Part shown: positions 1 through 8,880 of the stretch, piece after piece | Layout of the letters: each line of letters opens with the position of its first letter | Position numbering within the stretch: the first letter of the stretch is position 1 | Assembly (NCBI RefSeq): GCF_964204865.1 | Contig: NC_135252.1 | Coordinates: 24,945,383-25,009,382, forward strand | Direction of reading: 5' to 3' | Length of the DNA: 64,000 nt | From: Styela clava | Lineage: Eukaryota; Chordata; Ascidiacea; Stolidobranchia; Styelidae | Position numbers and translations under genes: made by a program | Notes under the pieces: generated by a model | Seen by the model: the letters and a program-made list of their open reading frames with translations, nothing else | Told to the model about the DNA's origin: nothing | Databases searched by the model: none

Positions 1-205
1 TTGCGAGTGGTGAGATTTATGTCTGACAATTAGGAGCGGATTTCTATCTTTATTTTTTGTGGTTAGTTTGACTTATTGGGTAAAATTATGAAATAATGAA
101 AGACCTTTTTTGAGTGTATATGCCAGAGGTTGGAACGAATTGAAAATATATTCATTAAAACACAAAAGCACCCTGAAAATTTAGTATTGTTTAACAAAAG
201 AAGTC

Positions 206-227
206 TGGAGATGCCGGGCATCGATCC

Positions 228-262
<35 letters not shown>

Positions 263-278
263 TATGAGCTACATCCCC
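206..278 (-). tRNA. tRNA-Ala (TGC)
   Basis: 73-nt cloverleaf decoding GCA. Acceptor GGGGATG pairs with CATCTCC and keeps the G3-U70 wobble that is the alanine identity element. D stem GCTC/GAGC, anticodon stem CGCGC/GCGCG, loop TTTGCAT, T stem CCGGG/CCCGG. The T loop is ATCGATG, so base 54 is A instead of the near-universal T; this holds in every Ala copy of the array. A TTTT Pol III terminator lies a few bases past the 3' end. All stems pair in this copy. Confidence 0.93.
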
Positions 279-287
279 CATGCGACT

Positions 288-339
288 GTCGGTTTCGAAC
301 CAACGCTATCGAAATGACTGGTGCCTTAGACCAGCGCCT
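288..339 (-). pseudogene. Relic half tRNA-Leu (AAG loop)
   Basis: Starts at the end of the D arm (AGGCG), keeps the anticodon arm CTGGT/ACCAG with AAG in the loop (base 32 is C), the variable arm and a T arm in which GTTGG pairs with CCGAC. The acceptor stem and most of the D arm are missing and no T-run terminator follows. Ten versions of this relic occur in the array, always between Leu(TAG) and Ala(TGC). Confidence 0.85.
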
Positions 340-447
340 AAAAACGGAATTTGGAATTTTTCATCAAACATTATTAGTTTTCGGGATTTTTCTATTTGAA
401 ATATTATATTACAAGTCTTCTCGTGGTAACACATTTTTAAAAAAAAC

Positions 448-529
448 TGGCAGCGGTGGGATTCGAACCCACGCCATTGAAATGACTGGTGCCTAAAACC
501 AGCGCCTTAGACCGCTCGGCCACGCTACC
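448..529 (-). tRNA. tRNA-Leu (TAG)
   Basis: 82-nt class II tRNA decoding CUA. Acceptor GGTAGCG/CGCTGCC, A box TGGCCGAGCGG, anticodon stem CTGGT/ACCAG with loop TTTAGGC, variable arm with a 3-bp CAT/ATG stem, T stem GTGGG/CCCAC, B box GGTTCGAATCC. All stems pair, and a run of eight T follows the 3' end. It is one of only two Leu(TAG) copies in the window (with 13842) whose T stem is fully Watson-Crick. Confidence 0.95.
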
Positions 530-553
530 CTCCATATGTCAGCGTTAATTTAT

Positions 554-585
554 ATTCTATTTTCATCAACTTATGCAAATAGAAT
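554..585 (-). promoter_or_regulatory. Upstream inverted repeat with octamer motif (Leu-TAG)
   Basis: Begins about 25 bases upstream of the tRNA 5' end. Nine-base arms ATTCTATTT/AAATAGAAT enclose an exact octamer ATTTGCAT (573-580), and a second interleaved pair GTTGATG/CATCAAC overlaps it. The same block precedes the other complete Leu(TAG) genes. Octamers of this kind serve as distal elements in snRNA and some tRNA promoters in animals; a role here is inferred only from position and conservation. Confidence 0.5.
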
Positions 586-838
586 AATATATATGCATAC
601 TACGTTGTATAGATGAACCTTAAGCTTAGCAGTGCGAGTGGAGGGATTATTGTTTTACAATTGAGAGCGGATTCATATCTTTAGTTTTTTTATGGTTATT
701 TTGACTTATTGGTTAAAATTATAGGTCAATGAAAGACTTTTTCTTAGTGTATATGCGAGAGGTTGGAACGAATTGAACATATTTTAATTCAAACACAAAA
801 GCACGCTGGAAATTTATAATTGTTTAACAAAAGTAATC

Positions 839-911
839 TGGAGATGCCGGGCATCGATCCCGGTACCTTGCGCATGCTAAGCGCGTGCTCTACCATATGA
901 GCTACATCCCC
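839..911 (-). tRNA. tRNA-Ala (AGC), weakened
   Basis: 73-nt Ala tRNA decoding GCU, loop TTAGCAT. G3-U70 is present. G26 is A and base 43 is A, which leaves a C27-A43 mismatch at the top of the anticodon stem. A TTTT terminator follows. May be less stable than the clean AGC copies. Confidence 0.85.
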
Positions 912-1012
912 GATGCGACTATGTTTTTCATCAAACCTTATTAGTTTTTAGGATTTTTTTATTTGAATTAATATATTACAAGTTATCGTGGTATCAAAGT
1001 TCGAGCAAAAAT

Positions 1013-1048
1013 TGGCAGCGGTGGGATTCGAACCCACGCCATCGAAAT
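1013..1048 (-). pseudogene. tRNA-Leu 3' stub at deletion junction
   Basis: Only the 3' third of a Leu tRNA remains (acceptor strand, T arm, part of the variable arm). It then joins directly to the AT-rich spacer that normally follows Ala(AGC). The same junction recurs at 1898-1933, so the deleted unit was itself duplicated. Confidence 0.9.
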
Positions 1049-1160
1049 TCATGAAAGACTTTTTCTTAGTGTATATGCGAGAGGTTGGAACGAATTGAAC
1101 ATATTTTAATTCAAACACAAAAGCACGCTGGAAATTTATAATTGTTTAACAAAAGTAATC

Positions 1161-1182
1161 TGGAGATGCCGGGCATCGATCC

Positions 1183-1217
<35 letters not shown>

Positions 1218-1233
1218 TATGAGCTACATCCCC
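1161..1233 (-). tRNA. tRNA-Ala (AGC)
   Basis: Clean copy: acceptor GGGGATG/CATCTCC with G3-U70, anticodon stem CGCGC/GCGCG, loop TTAGCAT, T loop ATCGATG. Adenine 34 would normally be edited to inosine, allowing GCU, GCC and GCA decoding. TTTT lies six bases downstream. Confidence 0.93.
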
Positions 1234-1334
1234 GATGCGACTATGTTTTTCATCAAACCTTATTAGCTTTTAGGATTTTTTTATTTGAATTAATATATTA
1301 CAAGTTATCGTGGTATCAAAGTTCGAGCAAAAAT

Positions 1335-1416
1335 TGGCAGCGGTGGGATTCGAACCCACGCCATCGAAATGACTGGTGCCTTAAACCAGCGCCTTAGACC
1401 GCTCGGCCACGCTACC
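1335..1416 (-). tRNA. tRNA-Leu (AAG)
   Basis: 82-nt class II tRNA decoding CUU (and CUC if A34 becomes inosine). Anticodon stem CTGGT/ACCAG, loop TTAAGGC, variable arm CAT-TTCG-ATG, T stem GTGGG/CCCAC, B box GGTTCGAATCC. TTTTT follows directly. The body closely resembles vertebrate Leu(AAG) as I recall it. Confidence 0.95.
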
Positions 1417-1440
1417 CTGCATATATCAGCGTTGATGTAT

Positions 1441-1472
1441 ATTCTATTTTCATCAACATATGCAAATAGAAT
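1441..1472 (-). promoter_or_regulatory. Upstream inverted repeat with octamer motif (Leu-AAG)
   Basis: Same block as at 554, with arms ATTCTATTT/AAATAGAAT and octamer ATTTGCAT (1460-1467), but followed by ATG where the Leu(TAG) version has AAG. It lies 25 bases upstream of the tRNA 5' end and is repeated before the other Leu(AAG) genes, with single-base changes in a few. Confidence 0.5.
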
Positions 1473-1723
1473 AATATGTATGCATAGTACGTTGTATAGA
1501 TGAACCTTAAGCTTAGCATTGCGAGTGGTGAGATTTATGTCTGACAATTAGGAGCGGATTTCTATCTTTATTTTTTGTGGTTAGTTTGACTTATTGGGTA
1601 AAATTATGAAATAATGAAAGACCTTTTTTGAGTGTATATGCCAGAGGTTGGAACGAATTGAAAATATATCCATTAAAACACAAAAGCACCCTGAAAATTT
1701 AGTATTGTTTAACAAAAGAAGTC

Positions 1724-1796
1724 TGGAGATGCCGGGCATCGATCCCGGTACCTCGCGCATGCAAAGCGCGAGCTCTATCATATGAGCTACATCCCC
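1724..1796 (-). tRNA. tRNA-Ala (TGC), D-loop variant
   Basis: D loop has GA instead of the conserved G18-G19, and base 26 is T. Loss of G19 would weaken D-loop/T-loop contact, so function is doubtful. The same two changes occur at 2609 and 4286. Its 5' flank is of the Ala(AGC) type, so this unit is a fusion. Confidence 0.75.
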
Positions 1797-1897
1797 GATG
1801 CGACTATGTTTTTCATCAAACCTTATTAGTTTTTAGGATTTTTTTATTTGAATTAATATATTACAAGTTATCGTGGTATCAAAGTTGGAGCAAAAAT

Positions 1898-1933
1898 TGG
1901 CAGCGGTGGGATTCGAACCCACGCCATCGAAAT
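1898..1933 (-). pseudogene. tRNA-Leu 3' stub at deletion junction
   Basis: Second copy of the stub at 1013 with the identical breakpoint. Together with the next Ala(AGC), Leu(AAG) and Ala(TGC) it belongs to a directly repeated 885-bp short unit. Confidence 0.9.
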
Positions 1934-2045
1934 TCATGAAAGACTTTTTCTTAGTGTATATGCGAGAGGTTGGAACGAATTGAACATATTTTAATTCAAA
2001 CACAAAAGCACGCTGGAAATTTATAATTGTTTAACAAAAGTAATC

Positions 2046-2067
2046 TGGAGATGCCGGGCATCGATCC

Positions 2068-2102
<35 letters not shown>

Positions 2103-2118
2103 TATGAGCTACATCCCC
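2046..2118 (-). tRNA. tRNA-Ala (AGC)
   Basis: Identical to the clean copy at 1161, with all stems paired and the TTTT terminator present. It lies 885 bp from that copy. Confidence 0.93.
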
Positions 2119-2219
2119 GATGCGACTATGTTTTTCATCAAACCTTATTAGCTTTTAGGATTTTTTTATTTGAATTAATATATTACAAGTTATCGTGGTA
2201 TCAAAGTTCGAGCAAAAAT

Positions 2220-2301
2220 TGGCAGCGGTGGGATTCGAACCCACGCCATCGAAATGACTGGTGCCTTAAACCAGCGCCTTAGACCGCTCGGCCACGCTAC
2301 C
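2220..2301 (-). tRNA. tRNA-Leu (AAG)
   Basis: Same sequence as at 1335, with full cloverleaf, TTTTT terminator and the inverted-repeat block upstream. Confidence 0.95.
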
Positions 2302-2608
2302 CTGCATATATCAGCGTTGATGTATATTCTATTTTCATCAACATATGCAAATAGAATAATATGTATGCATAGTACGTTGTATAGATGAACCTTAAGCTTA
2401 GCATTGCGAGTGGTGAGATTTATGTCTGACAATTAGGAGCGGATTTCTATCTTTATTTTTTGTGGTTAGTTTGACTTATTGGGTAAAATTATGAAATAAT
2501 GAAAGACCTTTTTTGAGTGTATATGCCAGAGGTTGGAACGAATTGAAAATATATCCATTAAAACACAAAAGCACCCTGAAAATTTAGTATTGTTTAACAA
2601 AAGAAGTC

Positions 2609-2681
2609 TGGAGATGCCGGGCATCGATCCCGGTACCTCGCGCATGCAAAGCGCGAGCTCTATCATATGAGCTACATCCCC
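2609..2681 (-). tRNA. tRNA-Ala (TGC), D-loop variant
   Basis: Carries G19 to A and G26 to T like 1724. Here the usual relic Leu follows upstream, so this unit is not the fusion type. Possibly non-functional. Confidence 0.75.
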
Positions 2682-2690
2682 CATGCGACT

Positions 2691-2742
2691 GTCGGTTTCG
2701 AACCAACGCTATCGAAATGACTGGTGCCTTAGACCAGCGCCT
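2691..2742 (-). pseudogene. Relic half tRNA-Leu (AAG loop)
   Basis: Same extent as the relic at 288, with the anticodon arm and self-consistent T arm preserved and the 5' third absent. Confidence 0.85.
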
Positions 2743-2850
2743 AAAAACGGAATTTGGAATTTTTCATCAAACATTATTAGTTTTCGGGATTTTTCTATTT
2801 GAAATATTATATTACAAGTCTTTTCGTGGTAACAAATTTCGAACAAAAAC

Positions 2851-2932
2851 TGGCAGCGGTGGGATTCGAACCAACGCCATTGAAATGACTGGTGCCTAAA
2901 ACCAGCGCCTTAGACCGCTCGGCCACGCTACC
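2851..2932 (-). tRNA. tRNA-Leu (TAG), T-stem mismatch
   Basis: Full length with TAG anticodon and TTTTT terminator. The T stem is GTTGG against CCCAC, giving a T51-C63 mismatch. The B box itself (GGTTCGAATCC) is intact, so transcription may persist while the product folds less well. Four other Leu(TAG) copies share the change. Confidence 0.85.
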
Positions 2933-3241
2933 CTCCACATGTCAGCGTTGATGTATATTCTATTTTCATCAACTTATGCAAATAGAATAATATATATGCA
3001 TACTACGTTGTATTGATGAACCTTAAGCTTAGCAGTGCGAGTGGAGGAATTAATGTCTTACAATTAAGAGCGGATTCATATCTTTAGTTTTTTATGGTTA
3101 TTTTGACTTATTGGTTAAAATTATAGATCAATGAAAGACTTTTTCTTGGTGTATATGCGAGAGGTTGGAACGAATTGAACATATTTTAATTCAAACACAA
3201 AAGCACCCTGGAAATTTTCTTATTGTTTAACAAAAGTAATC

Positions 3242-3314
3242 TGGAGATGCCGGGCATCGATCCCGGTACCTCGCGCATGCTAAGCGCGCGCCCTACCATA
3301 TGAGCTACATCCCA
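3242..3314 (-). tRNA. tRNA-Ala (AGC), lacking G1
   Basis: Full body, but base 1 is T because the copy abuts the 430-bp spacer, so the first acceptor pair is lost (T1-C72). D stem base A23 is G, still able to pair with U. Mature function is uncertain since the native 5' leader is replaced by the spacer. Confidence 0.75.
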
Positions 3315-3744
3315 TCGTGTAGGTAGCGTAGCCCGGCGTTCTGAAACATCTGAAATTTCGTTGACATGTGCAGAGTTTGTTGATATTGTTCCCTAGACTC
3401 CACGCGTGCCGAGACTGCGCTTCCTTTTAACTGTCCGCTTCCAAGTGTCTAGTAGTTTAAAACGTGTGAAATCCTGGTTGTGTATTCTAATCTTCAGTAA
3501 ACGATAACGGTAAAATCGATTCAAAGTTTCAGTGAAAGTAAGTATGACATCAAAAGACTTAACTTATTTTGTGGAACAGGCTTATCGTTGCAGTTGAGAT
3601 GCGTGTTGCGATAGATTCTCCAGTCGAGGGGCAATCAAGTAAACGCCCCAAAAATCGAAACGCGTTATCACCTCACTCGAAAAATCAACGGTCGACGCGA
3701 CCCGGACCATGATGTCGCTATAAATTAGAAGACTTATGCAATCC
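3315..3744 (-). repeat. 430-bp spacer of long unit, copy 1
   Basis: Not found in the short units. On the minus strand it joins an Ala tRNA 5' half (3745-3795) to a complete Ala(AGC) body. All four internal copies are exactly 430 bp and near identical. The last array copy carries a diverged version leading into flanking DNA, so I infer that the spacer is captured array-edge sequence. No coding frame or RNA family recognised. Confidence 0.8.
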
Positions 3745-3795
3745 AGGTACCTCGCGCACGCTAATCGCGCGCTCTACCATATGAGCTACATCCCC
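3745..3795 (-). pseudogene. tRNA-Ala 5' half
   Basis: Keeps acceptor 5' strand, D arm and an anticodon arm with changed stem bases (C31 to A; loop TTAGCGT), then departs from the tRNA in the T arm and runs into the 430-bp spacer. Its upstream flank is the normal Ala(AGC) leader, so a promoter-proximal half was stranded by a recombination break. Confidence 0.85.
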
Positions 3796-3896
3796 GATGC
3801 GACTATGTTTTTCATCAAACCTTATTAGTTTTTAGGATTTTTTTATTTGAATTAATATATTACAAATTATAGTGGTATCAAAGTTCGAGCAAAAAC

Positions 3897-3978
3897 TGGC
3901 AGCGGTGGGATTCGAACCCACGCCATCGAAATGACTGGTGCCTTAAACCAGCGCCTTAGACCGCTCGGCCACGCTACC
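3897..3978 (-). tRNA. tRNA-Leu (AAG)
   Basis: Body as at 1335; immediate 3' flank GTTTTTGC provides the terminator. Confidence 0.95.
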
Positions 3979-4285
3979 CTGCATATATCAGCGTTGATGT
4001 ATATTCTATTTTCATCAACATATGCAAATAGAATAATATGTATGCATAGTACGTTGTATAGATGAACCTTAAGCTTAGCATTGCGAGTGGTGAGATTTAT
4101 GTCTGACAATTAGGAGCGGATTTCTATCTTTATTTTTTGTGGTTAGTTTGACTTATTGGGTAAAATTATGAAATAATGAAAGACCTTTTTTGAGTGTATA
4201 TGCCAGAGGTTGGAACGAATTGAAAATATATCCATTAAAACACAAAAGCATCCTGAAAATTTAGTATTGTTTAACAAAAGAAGTC

Positions 4286-4358
4286 TGGAGATGCCGGGCA
4301 TCGATCCCGGTACCTCGCGCATGCAAAGCGCGAGCTCTATCATATGAGCTACATCCCC
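4286..4358 (-). tRNA. tRNA-Ala (TGC), D-loop variant
   Basis: Third copy with G19 to A and G26 to T, in a unit almost identical to the preceding one. Confidence 0.75.
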
Positions 4359-4367
4359 CATGCGACT

Positions 4368-4419
4368 GTCGGTTTCGAACCAACGCTATCGAAATGACTG
4401 GTGCCTTAGACCAGCGCCT
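4368..4419 (-). pseudogene. Relic half tRNA-Leu (AAG loop)
   Basis: Matches the relic at 288. Confidence 0.85.
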
Positions 4420-4527
4420 AAAAACGAAATTTGGAATTTTTCATCAAACATTATTAGTTTTCGGGATTTTTCTATTTGAAATATTATATTACAAGTCTTT
4501 TCGTGGTAACAAATTTCGAACAAAAAC

Positions 4528-4609
4528 TGGCAGCGGTGGGATTCGAACCAACGCCATTGAAATGACTGGTGCCTAAAACCAGCGCCTTAGACCGCTCGGC
4601 CACGCTACC
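4528..4609 (-). tRNA. tRNA-Leu (TAG), T-stem mismatch
   Basis: Same T51-C63 mismatch as 2851; otherwise complete with terminator and upstream block. Confidence 0.85.
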
Positions 4610-4918
4610 CTCCACATGTCAGCGTTGATGTATATTCTATTTTCATCAACTTATGCAAATAGAATAATATATATGCATACTACGTTGTATTGATGAACCT
4701 TAAGCTTAGCAGTGCGAGTGGAGGAATTAATGTCTTACAATTAAGAGCGGATTCATATCTTTAGTTTTTTATGGTTATTTTGACTTATTGGTTAAAATTA
4801 TAGATCAATGAAAGACTTTTTCTTGGTGTATATGCGAGAGGTTGGAACGAATTGAACATATTTTAATTCAAACACAAAAGCACCCTGGAAATTTTCTTAT
4901 TGTTTAACAAAAGTAATC

Positions 4919-4991
4919 TGGAGATGCCGGGCATCGATCCCGGTACCTCGCGCATGCTAAGCGCGCGCCCTACCATATGAGCTACATCCCA
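4919..4991 (-). tRNA. tRNA-Ala (AGC), lacking G1
   Basis: As 3242: T at base 1 and G at base 23, next to the second 430-bp spacer. Confidence 0.75.
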
Positions 4992-5421
4992 TCGTGTAGG
5001 TAGCGTAGCCCGGCGTTCTGAAACATCTGAAATTTCGTTGACATGTGCAGAGTTTGTTGATATTGTTCCCTAGACTCCACGCGTGCCGAGACTGCGCTTC
5101 CTTTTAACTGTCCGCTTCCAAGTGTCTAGTAGTTTAAAACGTGTGAAATCCTGGTTGTGTATTCTAATCTTCAGTAAACGATAACGGTAAAATCGATTCA
5201 AAGTTTCAGTGAAAGTAAGTATGACATCAAAAGACTTAACTTATTTTGTGGAACAGGCTTATCGTTGCAGTTGAGATGCGTGTTGCGATAGATTCTCCAG
5301 TCGAGGGGCAATCAAGTAAACGCCCCAAAAATCGAAACGCGTTATCACCTCACTCGAACAATCAACGGTCGACGCGACCCGGACCATGATGTCGCTATAA
5401 ATTAGAAGACTTATGCAATCC
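4992..5421 (-). repeat. 430-bp spacer of long unit, copy 2
   Basis: Same length and nearly the same sequence as the spacer at 3315. At one site it reads CGAACAATC where the first copy reads CGAAAAATC; the later copies share the CGAACAATC form. Confidence 0.8.
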
Positions 5422-5472
5422 AGGTACCTCGCGCACGCTAATCGCGCGCTCTACCATATGAGCTACATCCCC
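5422..5472 (-). pseudogene. tRNA-Ala 5' half
   Basis: Same stranded half as at 3745. Confidence 0.85.
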
Positions 5473-5573
5473 GATGCGACTATGTTTTTCATCAAACCTT
5501 ATTAGTTTTTAGGATTTTTTTATTTGAATTAATATATTACAAGTTATAGTGGTATCAAAGTTCGAGCCAAAAT

Positions 5574-5655
5574 TGGCAGCGATGGGATTCGAACCCACGC
5601 CATCGAAATGACTGGTGCCTTAAACCAGCGCCTTAGACCGCTCGGCCACGCTACC
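5574..5655 (-). tRNA. tRNA-Leu (AAG)
   Basis: Complete; base 65 is T so the first T-stem pair is a G-U wobble. The terminator is TTTT after AA. Confidence 0.92.
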
Positions 5656-5963
5656 CTGCATATATCAGCGTTGATGTATATTCTATTTTCATCAACATAT
5701 GCAAATAGAATAATATGTATGCATAGTACGTTGTATAGATGAACCTTAAGCTTAGCATTGCGAGTGGTGAGATTTATGTCTGGCAATTAGGAGCGGATTT
5801 CTATCTTTATTTTTTTGTGGTTATTTTGACTTATTGGGTAAAATTATAAAATAATGAAAGACCTTTTTTGAGTGTATATGCCAGAGGTTGGAACGAATTG
5901 AAAATATATCCATTAAAACACAAAAGCACCCTGAAAATTTAGTATTGTTTAACAAAAGAAGTC

Positions 5964-5985
5964 TGGAGATGCCGGGCATCGATCC

Positions 5986-6020
<35 letters not shown>

Positions 6021-6036
6021 TATGAGCTACATCCCC
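5964..6036 (-). tRNA. tRNA-Ala (TGC)
   Basis: Clean copy like 206, with all stems paired and TTTT downstream. Confidence 0.93.
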
Positions 6037-6045
6037 CATGCGACT

Positions 6046-6083
6046 GTCGGTTTCGAACCAACGCTATCGAAATGACTGGTGCG
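6046..6083 (-). pseudogene. Truncated relic tRNA-Leu
   Basis: The relic is broken inside the anticodon stem and joined straight to the 3' flank of the next Leu(AAG), giving a 534-bp short unit that lacks Leu(TAG) and Ala(AGC). Confidence 0.85.
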
Positions 6084-6107
6084 TGGTATCAAAGTTCGAG
6101 CAAAAAT

Positions 6108-6189
6108 TGGCAGCGGTGGGATTCGAACCCACGCCATCGAAATGACTGGTGCCTTGAACCAGCGCCTTAGACCGCTCGGCCACGCTACC
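6108..6189 (-). tRNA. tRNA-Leu (AAG), C33 variant
   Basis: Anticodon loop reads TCAAGGC, so the almost invariant T33 before the anticodon is C. All stems are intact and TTTTT follows. C33 may impair the U-turn. Confidence 0.85.
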
Positions 6190-6497
6190 CTGCATATATC
6201 AGCGTTGATGTATATTCTATTTTCATCAACATATGCAAATAGAATAATATGTATGCATAGTACGTTGTATAGATGAACCTTAAGCTTAGCATTGCGAGTG
6301 GTGAGATTTATGTCTGACAATTAGGAGCGGATTTCTATCTTTTTTTTTTTGTGGTTAGTTTGACTTATTGGGTAAAATTATGAAATAATGAAAGACCTTT
6401 TTTGAGTGTATATGCCAGAGGTTGGAACGAATTGAAAATATATCCATTAAAACACAAGAGCACCCTGAAAATTTAGTATTGTTTAACAAAAGAAGTC

Positions 6498-6519
6498 TGG
6501 AGATGCCGGGCATCGATCA

Positions 6520-6554
<35 letters not shown>

Positions 6555-6570
6555 TATGAGCTACATCCCC
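6498..6570 (-). tRNA. tRNA-Ala (TGC), T-stem mismatch
   Basis: T stem CCGTG against CCCGG gives T52-C62, and the B box is altered further. Likely weak or dead. Confidence 0.75.
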
Positions 6571-6579
6571 CATGCGACT

Positions 6580-6631
6580 GTCGGTTTCGAACCAACGCTA
6601 TCGAAATGACTGGTGCCTTAGACCAGCACCT
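6580..6631 (-). pseudogene. Relic half tRNA-Leu (AAG loop)
   Basis: As 288, with one base changed just before the anticodon stem. Confidence 0.85.
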
Positions 6632-6739
6632 AAAAACGGAATTTGGAATTTTTCATCAAACATTATTAGTTTTCGGGATTTTTCTATTTGAAATATTATA
6701 TTACAAGTGTTCTCGTGGTAACAAATTTCGAACAAAAAC

Positions 6740-6821
6740 TGGCAGCGGTGGGATTCGAACCAACGCCATTGAAATGACTGGTGCCTAAAACCAGCGCCTT
6801 AGACCGCTCGGACACGCTACC
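6740..6821 (-). tRNA. tRNA-Leu (TAG), two stem defects
   Basis: T51-C63 mismatch and G10 to T inside the A box (TGTCCGAGCGG). Probably inactive. Confidence 0.75.
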
Positions 6822-7129
6822 CTCCATATGTCAGCGTTAATGTATATTCTATTTTCATCAACTTATGCAAATAGAATAATATATATGCATACTACGTTGT
6901 ATTGATGAACCTTAAGCTTAGCAGTGCGGGTGGAGGAAATTATGTCTTACAATTAAGAGCGGATTCATATCTTTAGTTTTTTATGGTTATTTTGACTTAT
7001 TGGTTAAAATTATAGATCAATGAAAGACTTTTTCTTGGTGTATATGCGAGAGGTTGGAACGAATTGAACATATTTTAATTCAAACACAAAAGCACCCTGG
7101 AAATTTATTATTGTTTAACAAAAGTAATC

Positions 7130-7202
7130 TGGAGATGCCGGGCATCGATCCCGGTACCTCGTGCATGCTAAGCGCGCGCTCTACCATATGAGCTACATCC
7201 CC
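7130..7202 (-). tRNA. tRNA-Ala (AGC), anticodon-stem mismatch
   Basis: Base 41 is A, giving C29-A41 in the anticodon stem. Otherwise complete with terminator and normal 5' leader. Confidence 0.82.
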
Positions 7203-7303
7203 GATGCGACTATGTTTTTCATCAAACCTTATTAGTTTTTAGGATTTTTTTATTTGAATTAATATATTACAAGTTATCGTGGTATCAAAGTTCGAGCAAA
7301 AAT

Positions 7304-7385
7304 TGGCAGCGGTGGGATTCGAACCCACGCCATCGAAATGACTGGTGCCTTAAACCAGCGCCTTAGACCGCTCGGCCACGCTACC
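7304..7385 (-). tRNA. tRNA-Leu (AAG)
   Basis: Clean copy identical to 1335 over the tRNA body. Confidence 0.95.
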
Positions 7386-7693
7386 CTGCATATATCAGCG
7401 TTGATGTATATTCTATTTTCATCAACATATGCAAATAGGATAATATGTATGCATAGTACGTTGTATAGATGAACCTTAAGCTTAGCATTGCGAGTGGTGA
7501 GATTTATGTCTGACAATTAGGAGCGGATTTCTATCTTTATTTTTTTGTGGTTAGTTTGACTTATTGGGTAAAATTATTAAATAATAAAAGACCTTTTTTG
7601 AGTGTATATGCCAGAGGTTGGAACGAATTGAAAATATATCCATTAAAACACAAAAGCACCCTGAAAATTTAGTATTGTTTAACAAAAGAAGTC

Positions 7694-7715
7694 TGGAGAT
7701 GCCGGGCATCGATCC

Positions 7716-7750
<35 letters not shown>

Positions 7751-7766
7751 TATGAGCTACATCCCC
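7694..7766 (-). tRNA. tRNA-Ala (TGC)
   Basis: Clean copy like 206. Confidence 0.93.
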
Positions 7767-7775
7767 CATGCGACT

Positions 7776-7827
7776 GTTGGTTTCGAACCAACGCTATCGA
7801 AATGACTAGTGCCTTAGACCAGCGCCT
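7776..7827 (-). pseudogene. Relic half tRNA-Leu (AAG loop)
   Basis: As 288 with a G-U pair in the anticodon stem (ACTAG). Confidence 0.85.
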
Positions 7828-7935
7828 AAAAACGGAATTTGGAATTTTTCATCAAACATTATTAGTTTTCGGGATTTTTCTATTTGAAATATTATATTAC
7901 AAGTCTTCTCGTGGTAACACATTTTTAAAAAAAAC

Positions 7936-8017
7936 TGGCAGCGGTGAGATTCGAACCCACACCATTGAAATGACTGGTGCCTAAAACCAGCGCCTTAGAC
8001 CGCTCGGCCACGCTACC
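7936..8017 (-). tRNA. tRNA-Leu (TAG)
   Basis: T stem GTGGG pairs with CTCAC (one G-U) and base 48 is T. Long T-run terminator as in the 448 copy, with which it shares flanks. Confidence 0.9.
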
Positions 8018-8326
8018 CTCCATATGTCAGCGTTAATGAATATTCTATTTTCATCAACTTATGCAAATAGAATAATATATATGCATACTACGTTGTATAG
8101 ATGAACCTTAAGCTTAGCAGTGCGAGTGGAGGGATTATTGTCTTACAATTAAGAGCGGATTCATATCTTTAGTTTTTTTATGGTTATTTTGACTTATTGG
8201 TTAAAATTATAGATCAATGAAAGACTTTTTCTTGGTGTATATGCGAGAGGTTGGAACAAATTGAACATATTTTAATTCAAACACAAAAGCACCCTGGAAA
8301 TTTATTATTGTTTAACAAAAGTAATC

Positions 8327-8348
8327 TGGAGATGCCGGGCATCGATCC

Positions 8349-8383
<35 letters not shown>

Positions 8384-8399
8384 TATGAGCTACATCCCA
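8327..8399 (-). tRNA. tRNA-Ala (AGC), lacking G1
   Basis: Base 1 is T at the junction with the third spacer copy; the D stem is standard here. Confidence 0.75.
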
Positions 8400-8829
8400 T
8401 CGTGCAGGTAGCGTAGCCCGGCGTTCTGAAACATCTGAAATTTCGTTGACATGTGCAGGGTTTGTTGATATTGTTCCCTAGACTCCACGCGTGCCGAGAC
8501 TGCGCTTCCTTTTAACTGTCCGCTTCCAAGTGTCTAGTAGTTTAAAACGTGTGAAATCTTGGTTGTGTATTCTAATCTTCAGTAAACGATAACGGTAAAA
8601 TCGATTCAAAGTTTCAGTGAAAGTAAGTATGACATCAAAAGACTTAACTTATTTTGTGGAACAGGCTTATCGTTGCAGTTGAGATGCGTGTTGCGATAGA
8701 TTCTCCAGTCGAGGGGCAATCAAGTAAACGCCCCAAAAATCGAAACGCGTTATCACCTCACTCGAACAATCAACGGTCGACGCGACCCGGACCATGATGT
8801 CGCTATAAATTAGAAGACTTATGCAATCC
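8400..8829 (-). repeat. 430-bp spacer of long unit, copy 3
   Basis: Again exactly 430 bp with a few substitutions relative to copies 1 and 2. Confidence 0.8.
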
Positions 8830-8880
8830 AGGTACCTCGCGCACGCTAATCGCGCGCTCTACCATATGAGCTACATCCCC
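8830..8880 (-). pseudogene. tRNA-Ala 5' half
   Basis: As 3745. Confidence 0.85.

Noticed and set aside
570-585. A complete spliced-leader RNA gene in the Leu upstream region
   Set aside because: Only the 16-mer resembles a leader; no Sm-binding site or defined 3' end was found, so I report the similarity but do not call an RNA gene.
3745-3795. tRNA-Ala-headed SINE made of the 5' half plus the 430-bp spacer
   Set aside because: No B box, no poly-A tail or target duplication, and the edge copy lacks the Ala half; array-edge capture fits better.
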